A stretch of 36,257 bases of DNA, taken from positions 1 through 36,257 of the forward strand of contig CAYUEW010000003.1 in the NCBI GenBank assembly GCA_964444095.1, given 5' to 3'. The notes under the pieces are model-generated. The model saw nothing but the letters and a program-made list of their open reading frames with translations. It was not told the DNA's origin and made no database searches. Both the position numbers and the translations under genes were made by a program. Below are positions 1-6,925 of the stretch, piece after piece. The stretch's first letter is position 1, and each line of letters starts with the position of its first letter. The stretch comes from JAGLWP01 sp964444095 (GTDB taxonomy: Archaea > Nanobdellota > Nanobdellia > Pacearchaeales > GW2011-AR1).

Positions 1-224
1 TAAGTTGCATTGTAAGTTGTAGTCCAAGCATCATTCCAATTTGTATAAGTATCTAAAGTATAATTCTTTGAAACATTTGTTTCCCAAGCAGAAACATTAA
101 TTCCATTAGAAAAAATATCCCCTGTAACGTTCAAGCTTCCAGAAACATTTAAACTTCCTGTGATTGCTATCCAACCATCCACAATGTTATCAATCATTTC
201 TCCTAGAGTGAAAGTTATTTTTTC
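1..224 (-). repeat. Left copy of 224-bp inverted repeat
   Basis: Reverse complement of 35507-35730 with 11 mismatches and no gaps, including a perfect run of about 77 bp. It lies in the shared stalk of the two terminal surface-protein genes. Confidence 0.95.
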
Positions 225-644
225 TGCTAACGTAAGATTTTGCATTTCATAATTATTAAGGGGATTTACAAAATCTGTCTCATTGGATTTAAATGCATAA
301 GGAGAGGAGGTTAAATTTATTCTTGGAACCATTTCTCCGTCTTCTCCCACTAAAATTCCCAAGTAATATTGTGTATCAAAAGGCAAGTTCACATCATTCA
401 AAATAAAATTATAAACTCCATTTGAATCTGTAACAACAGAATTATTTGGTGAAGTGTAAAGAGAGCTTCCACCAGCCACAACATCATAAATTCTAAAAGT
501 CATATTGTAATTCCCAGTCAAAACAGAACCAGAATTGTCAGTCAATTTCCCTTGAAGATTCAATGTCTGTGGCACTGCAGCAGAAACACTACCCACTAAA
601 AGAAACATAATCAATAACAAAATAACAAAATTATTTCTTACCAT
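1..644 (-). CDS. Secreted modular surface (tail-fibre-like) protein, 3' end beyond window
   Basis: The start ATG is at 644 and the frame stays open to base 1, so at least 214 residues are present and the C-terminus is missing. An N-terminal signal peptide (MVRNNFVILLLIMFLLVG, then SVSA before AVPQ) is followed by a head domain of the type QGKLTDNSGSVLTGNYNMTF, found at the start of many tail-fibre-like surface proteins, ending in an SPYAF motif. From about residue 140 it becomes a Ser/Thr/Asn-rich stalk (LNVSGSLNVTGDIFSNG) with many N-glycosylation sequons. The start overlaps the 3' end of the RHH gene by 14 nt and has GAGAGGAT just upstream, so the two are probably cotranscribed. Bases 1-224 are about 95% identical, inverted, to the surface gene at the other end of the window. 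The exact role (adhesin or S-layer accessory) is unknown. Confidence 0.8.
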   Translation of the reverse strand, partial: MVRNNFVILLLIMFLLVGSVSAAVPQTLNLQGKLTDNSGSVLTGNYNMTFRIYDVVAGGSSLYTSPNNSVVTDSNGVYNFILNDVNLPFDTQYYLGILVGEDGEMVPRINLTSSPYAFKSNETDFVNPLNNYEMQNLTLAEKITFTLGEMIDNIVDGWIAITGSLNVSGSLNVTGDIFSNGINVSAWETNVSKNYTLDTYTNWNDAWTTTYNAT

Positions 645-783
645 ATCCTCTCAACCTAATCTCTTTTAAATTTTCTATCACCAAACTCTTGACAAACTCT
701 GTTTTTTTAATTCCTAAATCATCAGAAATCTTACTAATAATCTCATCCATTTCACTAGAAGTCGAAATCTTTATTTCACCCAT
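631..783 (-). CDS. Small ribbon-helix-helix (CopG/Arc-like) DNA-binding protein
   Basis: This 50-residue protein begins MGEIKISTSSEMDEII and ends LRGYGKK. The order of a short beta strand (EIKIST), an amphipathic helix (EMDEIISKISDDLGI), a turn and a second helix (TEFVKSLVIENLKEIRL) fits the ribbon-helix-helix fold of dimeric transcriptional repressors. The surface-protein gene starts within its last 14 nt, so it is probably the first gene of a two-gene operon. A near-palindrome at 792-810 lies directly upstream and could be its own operator. The surface gene at the other end of the window has the same arrangement. The RHH assignment rests on secondary-structure pattern and size only. An antitoxin role is possible, but no toxin gene follows. 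Confidence 0.7.
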   Translation of the reverse strand: MGEIKISTSSEMDEIISKISDDLGIKKTEFVKSLVIENLKEIRLRGYGKK

Positions 784-791
784 TTTTATCC

Positions 792-810
792 CTAATTAGA
801 TACTAATTGG
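792..810 (-). promoter_or_regulatory. Candidate RHH operator (imperfect palindrome)
   Basis: CTAATTAG, a 3-bp spacer and CTAATTGG form an inverted repeat matching 7 of 8 positions, 9-27 bp before the RHH start. A palindromic TATA-like box TATTTAAATA at 824-833 would place the transcript start near 803, inside the repeat. Binding by the RHH protein is inference. Confidence 0.4.
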
Positions 811-836
811 TGAGTAATTCATGTATTTAAATATTT

Positions 837-2036
837 CTATCGTGTAACAATCTCTAAAGCATCCCGATGCTTTAATTTATATTCCTTACCTAAAATCTTT
901 TTAGTTCTTGCGTCAATTGCTTTAATAAAATTCTTCCCAAAATCAGTATGTAAAAAAAATGCAAAATCTAATGCAGTGCTTCCCCCAGGCAATAAAAAAC
1001 AATCCGGCAAAATATTTCCTTTGCTATCTGCAAGTTTACTCGCCCCAGCAGGAAAAATCGCGATGTATTTTAATAAATCAAAAATAGCATAATTCAAAAT
1101 ATTCTGGACGCCGGTATTTCCATAAACATCTAAAACATTTTTCTGAATTTTATCCAAAGCCTGTTTTTGTCTTGTGCCCTTTAGGGTATTTTCGTTTATT
1201 TCTTTTTTAATTTTAAAATCTTTTTCTCCTGGAATATATTCAATTAATTCTGCCTTCCCCGCCTCTCGCAAAGCCAGTTCAGAATCTGCAGAACAAGGTA
1301 TCATTATCAAATCAGAAAACTTTTCTTTCAACTTTTCATAATTCTCCTTGCCCTTTTCTGTATCAATCTTATTTATCGCGAGAATCATCGGCTTACTTTC
1401 CTTTCTCAACTCAGAAGTAAATTTCTTAACTTGTTCCTCATTCCAAGTACTCTGTCTTTCTGGCAAATTCAATTTCCTCAAAACATCCTTAACTTGTTCC
1501 TCTTTAACTTTCAAACCAGAAAATTGTTGGGCAACAGCCCCAGAAAATTTCGTATGTTCTATTTCTGTTTTCCTCGCAAATCCTTTCCAAACTTTTAAAA
1601 AAATATTATAATACCATCGATTTAATTCTTCTTCCAAAAAAATAATATCCTGAGAAACATCATAATTTTCTGTTGCCTTACCTTCAACATCTGTTTGCCC
1701 AGAGGCATCAACAATATGAATAAACACATCTGCTTTTCTCAAATCATCTAAGAATTGATTCCCTAACCCCTTGCCTTCTGAAGCACCCGGCACCAATCCT
1801 GCAACATCCATTAATTCAATTGGAACAAACCGCTGATGATTAATACAAAATCCATGATTCGGATTACATTGTGTATTAAATTCCTTGTCAATACATGCAA
1901 CTTTAACATAACCCACGCCGTGGTTCGCTTTTATTGTTGTAAAAGGATAAGATGCAATTTCCACTTCTGCTAAAGTCGCTGCTTTAAAGAACGTGCTTTT
2001 CCCAACAGATGGCTTTCCAACCAAACCAATTAACAT
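837..2036 (-). CDS. ychF: YchF/Obg-family nucleotide-binding protein
   Basis: A 399-residue member of the YchF branch of the Obg family, cytosolic and ribosome-associated in characterised organisms, where it prefers ATP. G1 is GKPSVGKST (residues 7-15), G3 is DVAGLVPGA (77-85) and G4 is NKID (about 222). An alpha-helical coiled insertion follows G3 (about 125-215), and the C-terminus has the TGS domain (about 310-399). The cysteine-containing insertion around residues 48-66 (CIDKEFNTQCNPNHGFC) is typical of archaeal YchF. A TATA box at 2057-2066 lies 26 bp before the ATG, overlapping the stop of the upstream gene, so this gene has its own promoter. The length is normal for the family. Confidence 0.95.
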   Translation of the reverse strand: MLIGLVGKPSVGKSTFFKAATLAEVEIASYPFTTIKANHGVGYVKVACIDKEFNTQCNPNHGFCINHQRFVPIELMDVAGLVPGASEGKGLGNQFLDDLRKADVFIHIVDASGQTDVEGKATENYDVSQDIIFLEEELNRWYYNIFLKVWKGFARKTEIEHTKFSGAVAQQFSGLKVKEEQVKDVLRKLNLPERQSTWNEEQVKKFTSELRKESKPMILAINKIDTEKGKENYEKLKEKFSDLIMIPCSADSELALREAGKAELIEYIPGEKDFKIKKEINENTLKGTRQKQALDKIQKNVLDVYGNTGVQNILNYAIFDLLKYIAIFPAGASKLADSKGNILPDCFLLPGGSTALDFAFFLHTDFGKNFIKAIDARTKKILGKEYKLKHRDALEIVTR

Positions 2037-2056
2037 ATCATTTAACCGAATGAGTC

Positions 2057-2066
2057 TTTTTTAAAA
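2057..2066 (-). promoter_or_regulatory. TATA box of ychF
   Basis: TTTTTTAAAA is centred 25-26 bp before the ychF ATG, the usual archaeal spacing from TATA box to transcript start. It predicts a leaderless mRNA. Confidence 0.55.
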
Positions 2067-3143
2067 TTATTGAACTCCTTTTTCTTGTTGTCTTTTTCTC
2101 CTAATTACTAATGCAATAATTAAGATACCAATTATCAAAATTAAGATAATTAAAATGAACATTAAACTACTCAAAAAATCTGCTGCGGTTTTATGTACTA
2201 TTTCAAAGTGCGCACTTGAAGGAGCCACTCCTCCAGAATAAATTAATTCCAATCCAACAATATATTTTCCTAAGGGCAAACTTCCTGTATCAAAGTTTCT
2301 TCTAAAATTGGTTTTCCTTTCAACAAGAACAGTTTCACTCTGAGTCAAATAAATCTTCCCAGAATAATCTTTAATTACATAATTCAAAGTTACATCTAAT
2401 CTTTCAGGGTCGCCCATTGGAACCAAAGTAACTCTTGTCCTTAAATCACTCTCTTGCGAAAGTTTGTAATCTGGGTTCAACACCACAATGTTTGAGTCAA
2501 AAAGCAAAAGTTTAGTTTTTATATTTAAAGAAACAGGAATTTTAACAGAACCAATATTAATAGAACCAGTAAAAATACCCGTATCATTTGAAGCAACAAA
2601 AATAACATTAAGATTTTTTATTTCACCTGCAGCCAAAGTCAAAGAAGTATCCCCAAAAATAACCATCTGAGTTAAACCTGTCTGACTAACTGAAATAGTA
2701 ATTGCAGAGGTTCCAATATTTTTAACACTTATCACTTTTTCCTTGTTTGTATTTATCGCTAAATCTAAATTAATTTCTGTTGGAATAACCGTTATTGTTG
2801 AAGCAGTAGTTTCTCCCCCTGTATCTCCTTCTGCATCTCCTCCGCTTGGGGGGGTTACAGGAACTGCCACACAAACGCCAGTAGTACAAGTATAACCAGA
2901 GGCACAAGTCCCACAATTCAAAGTCCCAGCGCAACCATCTGTCCATGCCCCACAATTATATCCCAGAATAGAACAAGTTAAAGGAACACATCCAAAAAAC
3001 CCTTCAATATAAGTATCCGGATTTATCACTATTGTCTCGCTCCCCCCAGAATTCAATGAGATAACATCTGCACTTAAAGTTGGTAAAATCAACAAGACTA
3101 AAATAAAAAGTATAAATTTCATAGAATTATTTTCTAGTTTCAT
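2067..3143 (-). CDS. Secreted, C-terminally membrane-anchored protein with Cys-rich head and Ig-like domain
   Basis: 358 residues. A signal peptide (MKFILFILVLLILPTLSA) is followed by a cysteine-rich module (CVPLTC, GYNCG, DGCAGTLNCGTC, YTCTTGVC; about residues 51-92), a low-complexity Gly/Glu/Thr linker (about 98-113), a beta-sandwich region with VKNIGTSAITISV typical of Ig-like or CARDB-like repeats, and a C-terminal membrane helix (about 325-348) ending in RRKRQQEK. The topology is therefore outside the cell with a short cytoplasmic tail. The ATG comes 5 nt after the stop of the preceding Cys-rich gene, consistent with coupled translation. A second Met (start at 3122) gives a more conventional signal peptide and may be the true start. 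I cannot assign a function. Confidence 0.75.
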   Translation of the reverse strand: MKLENNSMKFILFILVLLILPTLSADVISLNSGGSETIVINPDTYIEGFFGCVPLTCSILGYNCGAWTDGCAGTLNCGTCASGYTCTTGVCVAVPVTPPSGGDAEGDTGGETTASTITVIPTEINLDLAINTNKEKVISVKNIGTSAITISVSQTGLTQMVIFGDTSLTLAAGEIKNLNVIFVASNDTGIFTGSINIGSVKIPVSLNIKTKLLLFDSNIVVLNPDYKLSQESDLRTRVTLVPMGDPERLDVTLNYVIKDYSGKIYLTQSETVLVERKTNFRRNFDTGSLPLGKYIVGLELIYSGGVAPSSAHFEIVHKTAADFLSSLMFILIILILIIGILIIALVIRRKRQQEKGVQ

Positions 3144-3148
3144 TTTAA

Positions 3149-4936
3149 TTAACCAACTCTCAAATCTAAATTTGGAAGTATATAAATAATCATGTCCCCT
3201 AACAAATTAAATATATTGCTTGTGTTTATTTTAGAATTTAATTTTGTCCAACCAGTATTCACATAACTTATATTTCCGCCCCCCAATTCGCAATTAAATT
3301 CAATATCACAATTTTCTGACATATCTATTATCCAATTATTTCCTTCTACAGGACAATAACAACTAGTACAAACACCTGTTCCAGTATCACAATGAAATCT
3401 TTCCTCAGGACAATATGAATCTGAACCACAATCAAACCACACCCCGTTAGCACAAACATCATCATCCCCATCTCCATCTGCATCATAAGCTTCCCCAGAT
3501 TGATAACAGGTATTATCTGCAATACAAGAGTTAGATGTATCACAACAAGCAGGCTCTGAAACTACTGTTCCTACTGAATCTCCTTTTGAAATAGAATCTA
3601 TATATTCTTCATTAGAATCATCACCACAACAACAATTTATTGAAGAATCAAAACCTACTCCAATAGCTACTCTTTGACCATTACAATAAAGTGTACTAGC
3701 AGTATTTCCATTTTCAGGCACATATCCATCCCCAGTAGCATCTCCATAAGATACATTCCAATGGTAATGTGGACTCGCTGCTTCGCAATAGCTTTGATGA
3801 TAATCTGTATTTAACCAACCATTATTTGTGGGATAACAATGAGCTTCGCTTCTACCATCTCCATTTAAATCAAAATAATACTCAGGATAACATTTTCCAT
3901 CATAAACACATTTTAGGTCTGCACCACAACAAGCATCATCTGAAGCATCATCATTCCAATCAAATTGGTCTGTCCAAGAAGAATACTCATTTCTTGAACT
4001 ATAATACTCATTAACATCATCACCACAACATTCAAGGTCTCCGTTAAGATATTCTACAGAAGTATATTCTCCATTTCCCCCACTTTCACCAGAAGCAACT
4101 GCATTCCAATCTGGGTCTGCAACTGATGTTCTTGGACTTGAAACCCCTTTTTTAGGCCCACAAACATTACCACACCAGTAATCCATAAAATCTGATTGAT
4201 CACACTCTAACCATTTACCTGTTCCACTAGAATCATAACAATGGGCTGCTTGGTCATTTCCTGTTCCAAGACCAGTGTCTGTTGTTCCTGCAGCTTCGGC
4301 ATTATAACAAGTTGCACCATAAACACAATCAGATGCATGACTGCAACAAGCATTCTCACCATTAACCCAAGCAATAGTTTCACTATAAGCTAGTTCGTGA
4401 TTAATATTTTCACTAACATCATCTCCGCAACAAGTTGTTCCATCCGCCTCTCCTCCAATTGCCCAAGAACCACACTTAGTGCAACAAGTTGCACTATTAT
4501 CCCCTTCATATGTCCCAGTATAAGTGTGATAATGGTCAAAAAACATTGTATCTCCAGTACAAAATCTGTTTGCAGCAGCCTTACAATCTCCATTAACTAT
4601 TGGGGTAGAACTCACTGTAATCCCACAAGTACCTGCTGTCCCATAATGAGAATGATACCAAAATTGGTCGTTATAAGTTAAATCTCCTGTGCAAGCCAGA
4701 TAACTCCCAGAACAAACAACAGAAGAAGGATATCCTAATGTAGTAGCAACATCTAAACAATAAGCATTTGAATCATGCGGACTAAAATAATGTATATGTC
4801 GTGCATATTCCATATTGCTTCCATCACAATAAGGGGTTGTACAACTTACAGACTGAACATCCCCACTACCCAATGCAAATATTCCTTGAATCAAAATCAA
4901 AAAAATTAATAAAAAAACTATGAACTTGCGGAACAT
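3149..4936 (-). CDS. Large secreted cysteine-rich protein with CCGDD repeats
   Basis: 595 residues with a clear signal peptide (FIVFLLIFLILIQGIFA). The body is built of three imperfect long repeats. Each has a CCGDD-type motif (TTCCGDDVSENIN, LECCGDDVNEYY, NCCCGDDSNEEY), then an ACC element (NACC, DACC, PACC), then CVYGATCY, CVYDGKCY or CIADNTCY, then an Asp-rich stretch and a closing Cys. Two repeats carry DLNGDGR or DADGDGDDD, which resemble dockerin or EF-hand calcium loops. The very high Cys content suggests an extracellular disulfide-bonded rod. It lies between two other secreted proteins in an apparent operon; the ATG overlaps the preceding gene by 19 nt and is preceded by a perfect GGAGGT ribosome-binding site. 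The family is unknown to me. Confidence 0.8.
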   Translation of the reverse strand: MFRKFIVFLLIFLILIQGIFALGSGDVQSVSCTTPYCDGSNMEYARHIHYFSPHDSNAYCLDVATTLGYPSSVVCSGSYLACTGDLTYNDQFWYHSHYGTAGTCGITVSSTPIVNGDCKAAANRFCTGDTMFFDHYHTYTGTYEGDNSATCCTKCGSWAIGGEADGTTCCGDDVSENINHELAYSETIAWVNGENACCSHASDCVYGATCYNAEAAGTTDTGLGTGNDQAAHCYDSSGTGKWLECDQSDFMDYWCGNVCGPKKGVSSPRTSVADPDWNAVASGESGGNGEYTSVEYLNGDLECCGDDVNEYYSSRNEYSSWTDQFDWNDDASDDACCGADLKCVYDGKCYPEYYFDLNGDGRSEAHCYPTNNGWLNTDYHQSYCEAASPHYHWNVSYGDATGDGYVPENGNTASTLYCNGQRVAIGVGFDSSINCCCGDDSNEEYIDSISKGDSVGTVVSEPACCDTSNSCIADNTCYQSGEAYDADGDGDDDVCANGVWFDCGSDSYCPEERFHCDTGTGVCTSCYCPVEGNNWIIDMSENCDIEFNCELGGGNISYVNTGWTKLNSKINTSNIFNLLGDMIIYILPNLDLRVG

Positions 4937-6207
4937 ATTTTACCTCCACTAGGAAAAATAACACACTCGGTAGTGATATTCCCATTTACCTCAAGAGCTG
5001 TTGAAGGAGTTGTTATACCTATTCCCAAATCTCCCATAACATAAGAATCTCCATAACTTCTAAACATAACATTAGCACTTTCAGATTCATTAAATAATAT
5101 AAAGTAACCCCCATTTCCATCACTATCTCCTAACTTTGCTCTATAATTATCAGAATCCCCGCTATCTGAAACTAAAAAGTAATCTGTATCTAAAGACACT
5201 TGTAAAGGGTGAAGTGGGGCGGTTATCCCTATTCCTACATTCCCCAAAAAGTAATTGTCTCCTGTTCCATTAGAATGAATTTCCCCTCCAATATGGATAT
5301 CCCGCCATCTTAAACTTGCATTTCCAATATCAAAAATATTATCAAAACCCACCGTCGGTAAAAGAGAACCATTAACATTTAATGTATCTAAATTTAAAGA
5401 ACTAAGATTATAAACATAAACTGTTTGAGCATATAAATCCCCATCTCCAATACTTACTCCTCCATTCATCCAACCCCCATTAAAATCTACATCCCCTTCC
5501 ATTACAACATCCCCAGATAAATTTGTTGTTCCAAAAACATTCAATCCATGGGTAGGACTGTTCGTCCCAATGCCCACTCTATCTGCTAAATGATGCAAAA
5601 TAACATTTGTGCTAGACCGATTCCAACTAGAAGAATTAGATGCTCCCTCAATTCCAGTCAATAAAGAACCATCTCCAAGAAAATAATTTGCAGTGATATT
5701 CCCGGATGCATTAATATTCTGCACAAAAAGAGTTGTTATTCTATTTGCTAGACTTCCAAGATAAGAAAAAAATCCATAATCTGCAGTGATATTCTTCCCA
5801 ACTAAATTAACATTTGAATCATTAATTATCCCCCCAGCACTTATATTCATTGCAGTAAAAGAATAAGGCGTTCTCGCAATCTTGGAAGCATTAATTAAAA
5901 CATCATCTCGATAATAACAAAGCCAATATTGCTCAGAAAAATCAAGGTTTACATTTTCAAGATAATAACTAATTATCCCCCGAGAATCTGTTGTAAGATT
6001 TGTTCTATTTGTGTAAACAACATTACTACAATCTACTAATGTTGAAATATTAAACTCAAAATCAAATGTTCCTATTTCCACACTCCCTGAACTATTAATT
6101 ACTTGTATATTCAAGTGTAATTCTTCGTCAATTGCTGCTGCAGAAATAAAATTTATTGCCAATGACACACAAATTACAAATAAGATAATCCCCACACCCT
6201 TTTTCAT
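4918..6207 (-). CDS. Secreted tail-fibre-like surface protein
   Basis: About 429 residues from the chosen start at 6207 (MKKGVGIILFVICVSLAINF, a signal peptide). The frame is open 120 nt further upstream, but the longer N-terminus is not signal-like, and a TATA box at 6228-6239 sits 25 bp before 6207, which decides the start. The head domain (LNIQVINSSGSVEIGTFDFE through ARTPYSF) resembles that of the truncated surface gene at the left end. After it come beta-rich repeats with DRVGIGTNSPTHGLNV, GNVGIGITAPLHPLQV and GDLGIGITTPSTALEV, the signature of phage tail-fibre or long-stalk adhesin repeats. Many NxS/T sequons suggest glycosylation. It is the first gene of a three-gene secreted-protein operon. 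Confidence 0.8.
   Translation of the reverse strand: MKKGVGIILFVICVSLAINFISAAAIDEELHLNIQVINSSGSVEIGTFDFEFNISTLVDCSNVVYTNRTNLTTDSRGIISYYLENVNLDFSEQYWLCYYRDDVLINASKIARTPYSFTAMNISAGGIINDSNVNLVGKNITADYGFFSYLGSLANRITTLFVQNINASGNITANYFLGDGSLLTGIEGASNSSSWNRSSTNVILHHLADRVGIGTNSPTHGLNVFGTTNLSGDVVMEGDVDFNGGWMNGGVSIGDGDLYAQTVYVYNLSSLNLDTLNVNGSLLPTVGFDNIFDIGNASLRWRDIHIGGEIHSNGTGDNYFLGNVGIGITAPLHPLQVSLDTDYFLVSDSGDSDNYRAKLGDSDGNGGYFILFNESESANVMFRSYGDSYVMGDLGIGITTPSTALEVNGNITTECVIFPSGGKICSASS
4942..4947 (-). promoter_or_regulatory. Strong Shine-Dalgarno site within the upstream gene
   Basis: GGAGGT lies 5 nt before the ATG at 4936, inside the 3' end of the upstream coding region. It fixes the start of the Cys-rich gene and supports cotranscription. 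Most first genes in this window lack such a site. Confidence 0.75.
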
Positions 6208-6227
6208 AGCAAACTTAGTGCAATTCT

Positions 6228-6239
6228 CTTTATAAATTT
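6228..6239 (-). promoter_or_regulatory. TATA box of the surface-protein operon
   Basis: AAATTTATAAAG, read on the minus strand, is centred 25-26 bp before the ATG at 6207 and matches the archaeal TATA consensus closely. It supports a leaderless start there. Confidence 0.65.
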
Positions 6240-6370
6240 TATTAAGATAGTAGAGTAACCCGAAGGAGACTGTTTTCCCTACAGAACAAATTAAAAGAAA
6301 TCTCGTCGGTAAGTTGACTCTTCCCACAAAAAAATAAATTTAAAGTAAGGTAACAAAAGGCAATGAGTAA

Positions 6371-6380
6371 ATTTTAAATA
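6371..6380 (+). promoter_or_regulatory. TATA box of tRNA-Ile
   Basis: ATTTTAAATA is centred about 28 bp before the first base of the tRNA, so the primary transcript would begin at or very near the mature 5' end. Confidence 0.55.
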
Positions 6381-6403
6381 CATTAAAAAACAATGAATTA
6401 TGC

Positions 6404-6524
6404 GAGCCTGTAGCTCAGTCTGGTCAGAGCACTGCTCTTATATGAGTTTAATTCGTAAGGATTAATTTTTTTTGGATTCGTCTAAGAAAGGCAGGGGTCC
6501 ACGGTTCAAATCCGTGCAGGCTCA
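6404..6524 (+). tRNA. tRNA-Ile(UAU) with 46-nt canonical intron
   Basis: The acceptor stem is GAGCCTG/CAGGCTC with discriminator A. The D stem is GCTC/GAGC, the anticodon stem CTGCT/GGCAG and the T arm CACGG-TTCAAAT-CCGTG. The loop reads C-T-TAT-A, then the intron (6443-6488), then A38, giving anticodon UAU. A bulge-helix-bulge is visible: CTTA (32-35) pairs with TAAG near the intron end, with three-base bulges TAT and AAA, and cutting after the second base of each gives the 37/38 junction. No 3' CCA is encoded. Most archaea read AUA with an agmatidine-modified CAU tRNA; UAU is rare and known from Nanoarchaeum. The 100-N gap starts 3 bases after the gene. Confidence 0.85.
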
Positions 6525-6526
6525 TT

Positions 6527-6626
6527 NNNNNNNNNNNNNNNNNNNNNNNNNNNNNNNNNNNNNNNNNNNNNNNNNNNNNNNNNNNNNNNNNNNNNNNNNN
6601 NNNNNNNNNNNNNNNNNNNNNNNNNN
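6527..6626. other. Assembly gap of exactly 100 N
   Basis: The 100 consecutive N are the conventional scaffold filler for a gap of unknown size. The sequences on the two sides share a 12-base stretch (TGCAGGCTCATT at 6515-6526 and 6733-6744), so a tRNA-related repeat may have caused the break. Confidence 0.95.
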
Positions 6627-6650
6627 TGAAAGTTCCTTTTTAATCAACCT

Positions 6651-6669
6651 GATTTGAACATTTCAAATC
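6651..6669. repeat. Perfect 8-bp inverted repeat with 3-bp spacer
   Basis: GATTTGAA-CAT-TTCAAATC lies 24 bases after the gap. It could be a short hairpin or a protein-binding site. One arm equals the TTCAAATC of the tRNA-Ile T loop, so it may also derive from tRNA sequence. Confidence 0.6.
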
Positions 6670-6714
6670 TAGAGAGTTTACACGAAAAGACAAAAATTAA
6701 AAACAAATAACTTT

Positions 6715-6744
6715 GAGCGTGGGCTCGAATTTTGCAGGCTCATT
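6715..6744 (+). other. tRNA 3'-end-like remnant
   Basis: A T-loop-like CTCGAAT is followed by TGCAGGCTCATT, identical to the 3' end of the tRNA-Ile gene, but the T stem would consist mostly of G-U pairs and no upstream tRNA body is visible. It looks like a decayed or partial tRNA copy, or the far edge of a tRNA lost in the gap. Confidence 0.35.
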
Positions 6745-6755
6745 AGTTTAGTTAC

Positions 6756-6766
6756 TTTTAAAAACT
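6756..6766 (+). promoter_or_regulatory. TATA box of tRNA-Glu(UUC)
   Basis: CTTTTAAAAAC is centred 26 bp before the first base of the tRNA, again predicting a transcript that starts at the mature 5' end. Confidence 0.55.
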
Positions 6767-6786
6767 ATTTTTCTGTTTAAATCTTA

Positions 6787-6859
6787 GCCCCCATAGTTCA
6801 GTGGCCAAGAATGCTGCCCTTTCAAGGCAGTGACCCGGGTTCGAATCCCGGTGGGGGCG
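6787..6859 (+). tRNA. tRNA-Glu(UUC)
   Basis: The cloverleaf is complete: acceptor GCCCCCA/TGGGGGC, D stem GTTC/GAAT, anticodon stem CTGCC/GGCAG with loop CTTTCAA (anticodon TTC), T arm CCGGG-TTCGAAT-CCCGG, and discriminator G. There is no intron and no encoded CCA. U34 of this tRNA is a classical target of the Elp3 pathway and of 2-thiolation, both of which have candidate enzymes in this window. Confidence 0.95.
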
Positions 6860-6925
6860 TTCATAAATTCTATAATTTCTCAAGAGAAACCATAATCTTT
6901 TAAACTCAAATATTTGAGGATAACC

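Noticed and set aside
631..783. Toxin-antitoxin module at the left RHH gene
   Set aside because: The overlapping partner is a long signal-peptide surface protein, not a small toxin, so an operon regulator is the better reading.
3769..4681. Plus-strand His/Asn- and Ser/Cys-rich frames opposite the Cys-rich secreted protein
   Set aside because: They are shadows of biased codon use in the minus-strand gene.
6208..6327. 40-codon N-terminal extension of the surface protein at 4918-6207
   Set aside because: The extension is not signal-like, and a strong TATA box lies inside it at the right distance from the internal ATG.
6472..6657. 61-codon plus-strand frame from the tRNA-Ile intron region across the gap
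   Set aside because: It runs through the tRNA 3' half and 100 N, so it is not a gene.
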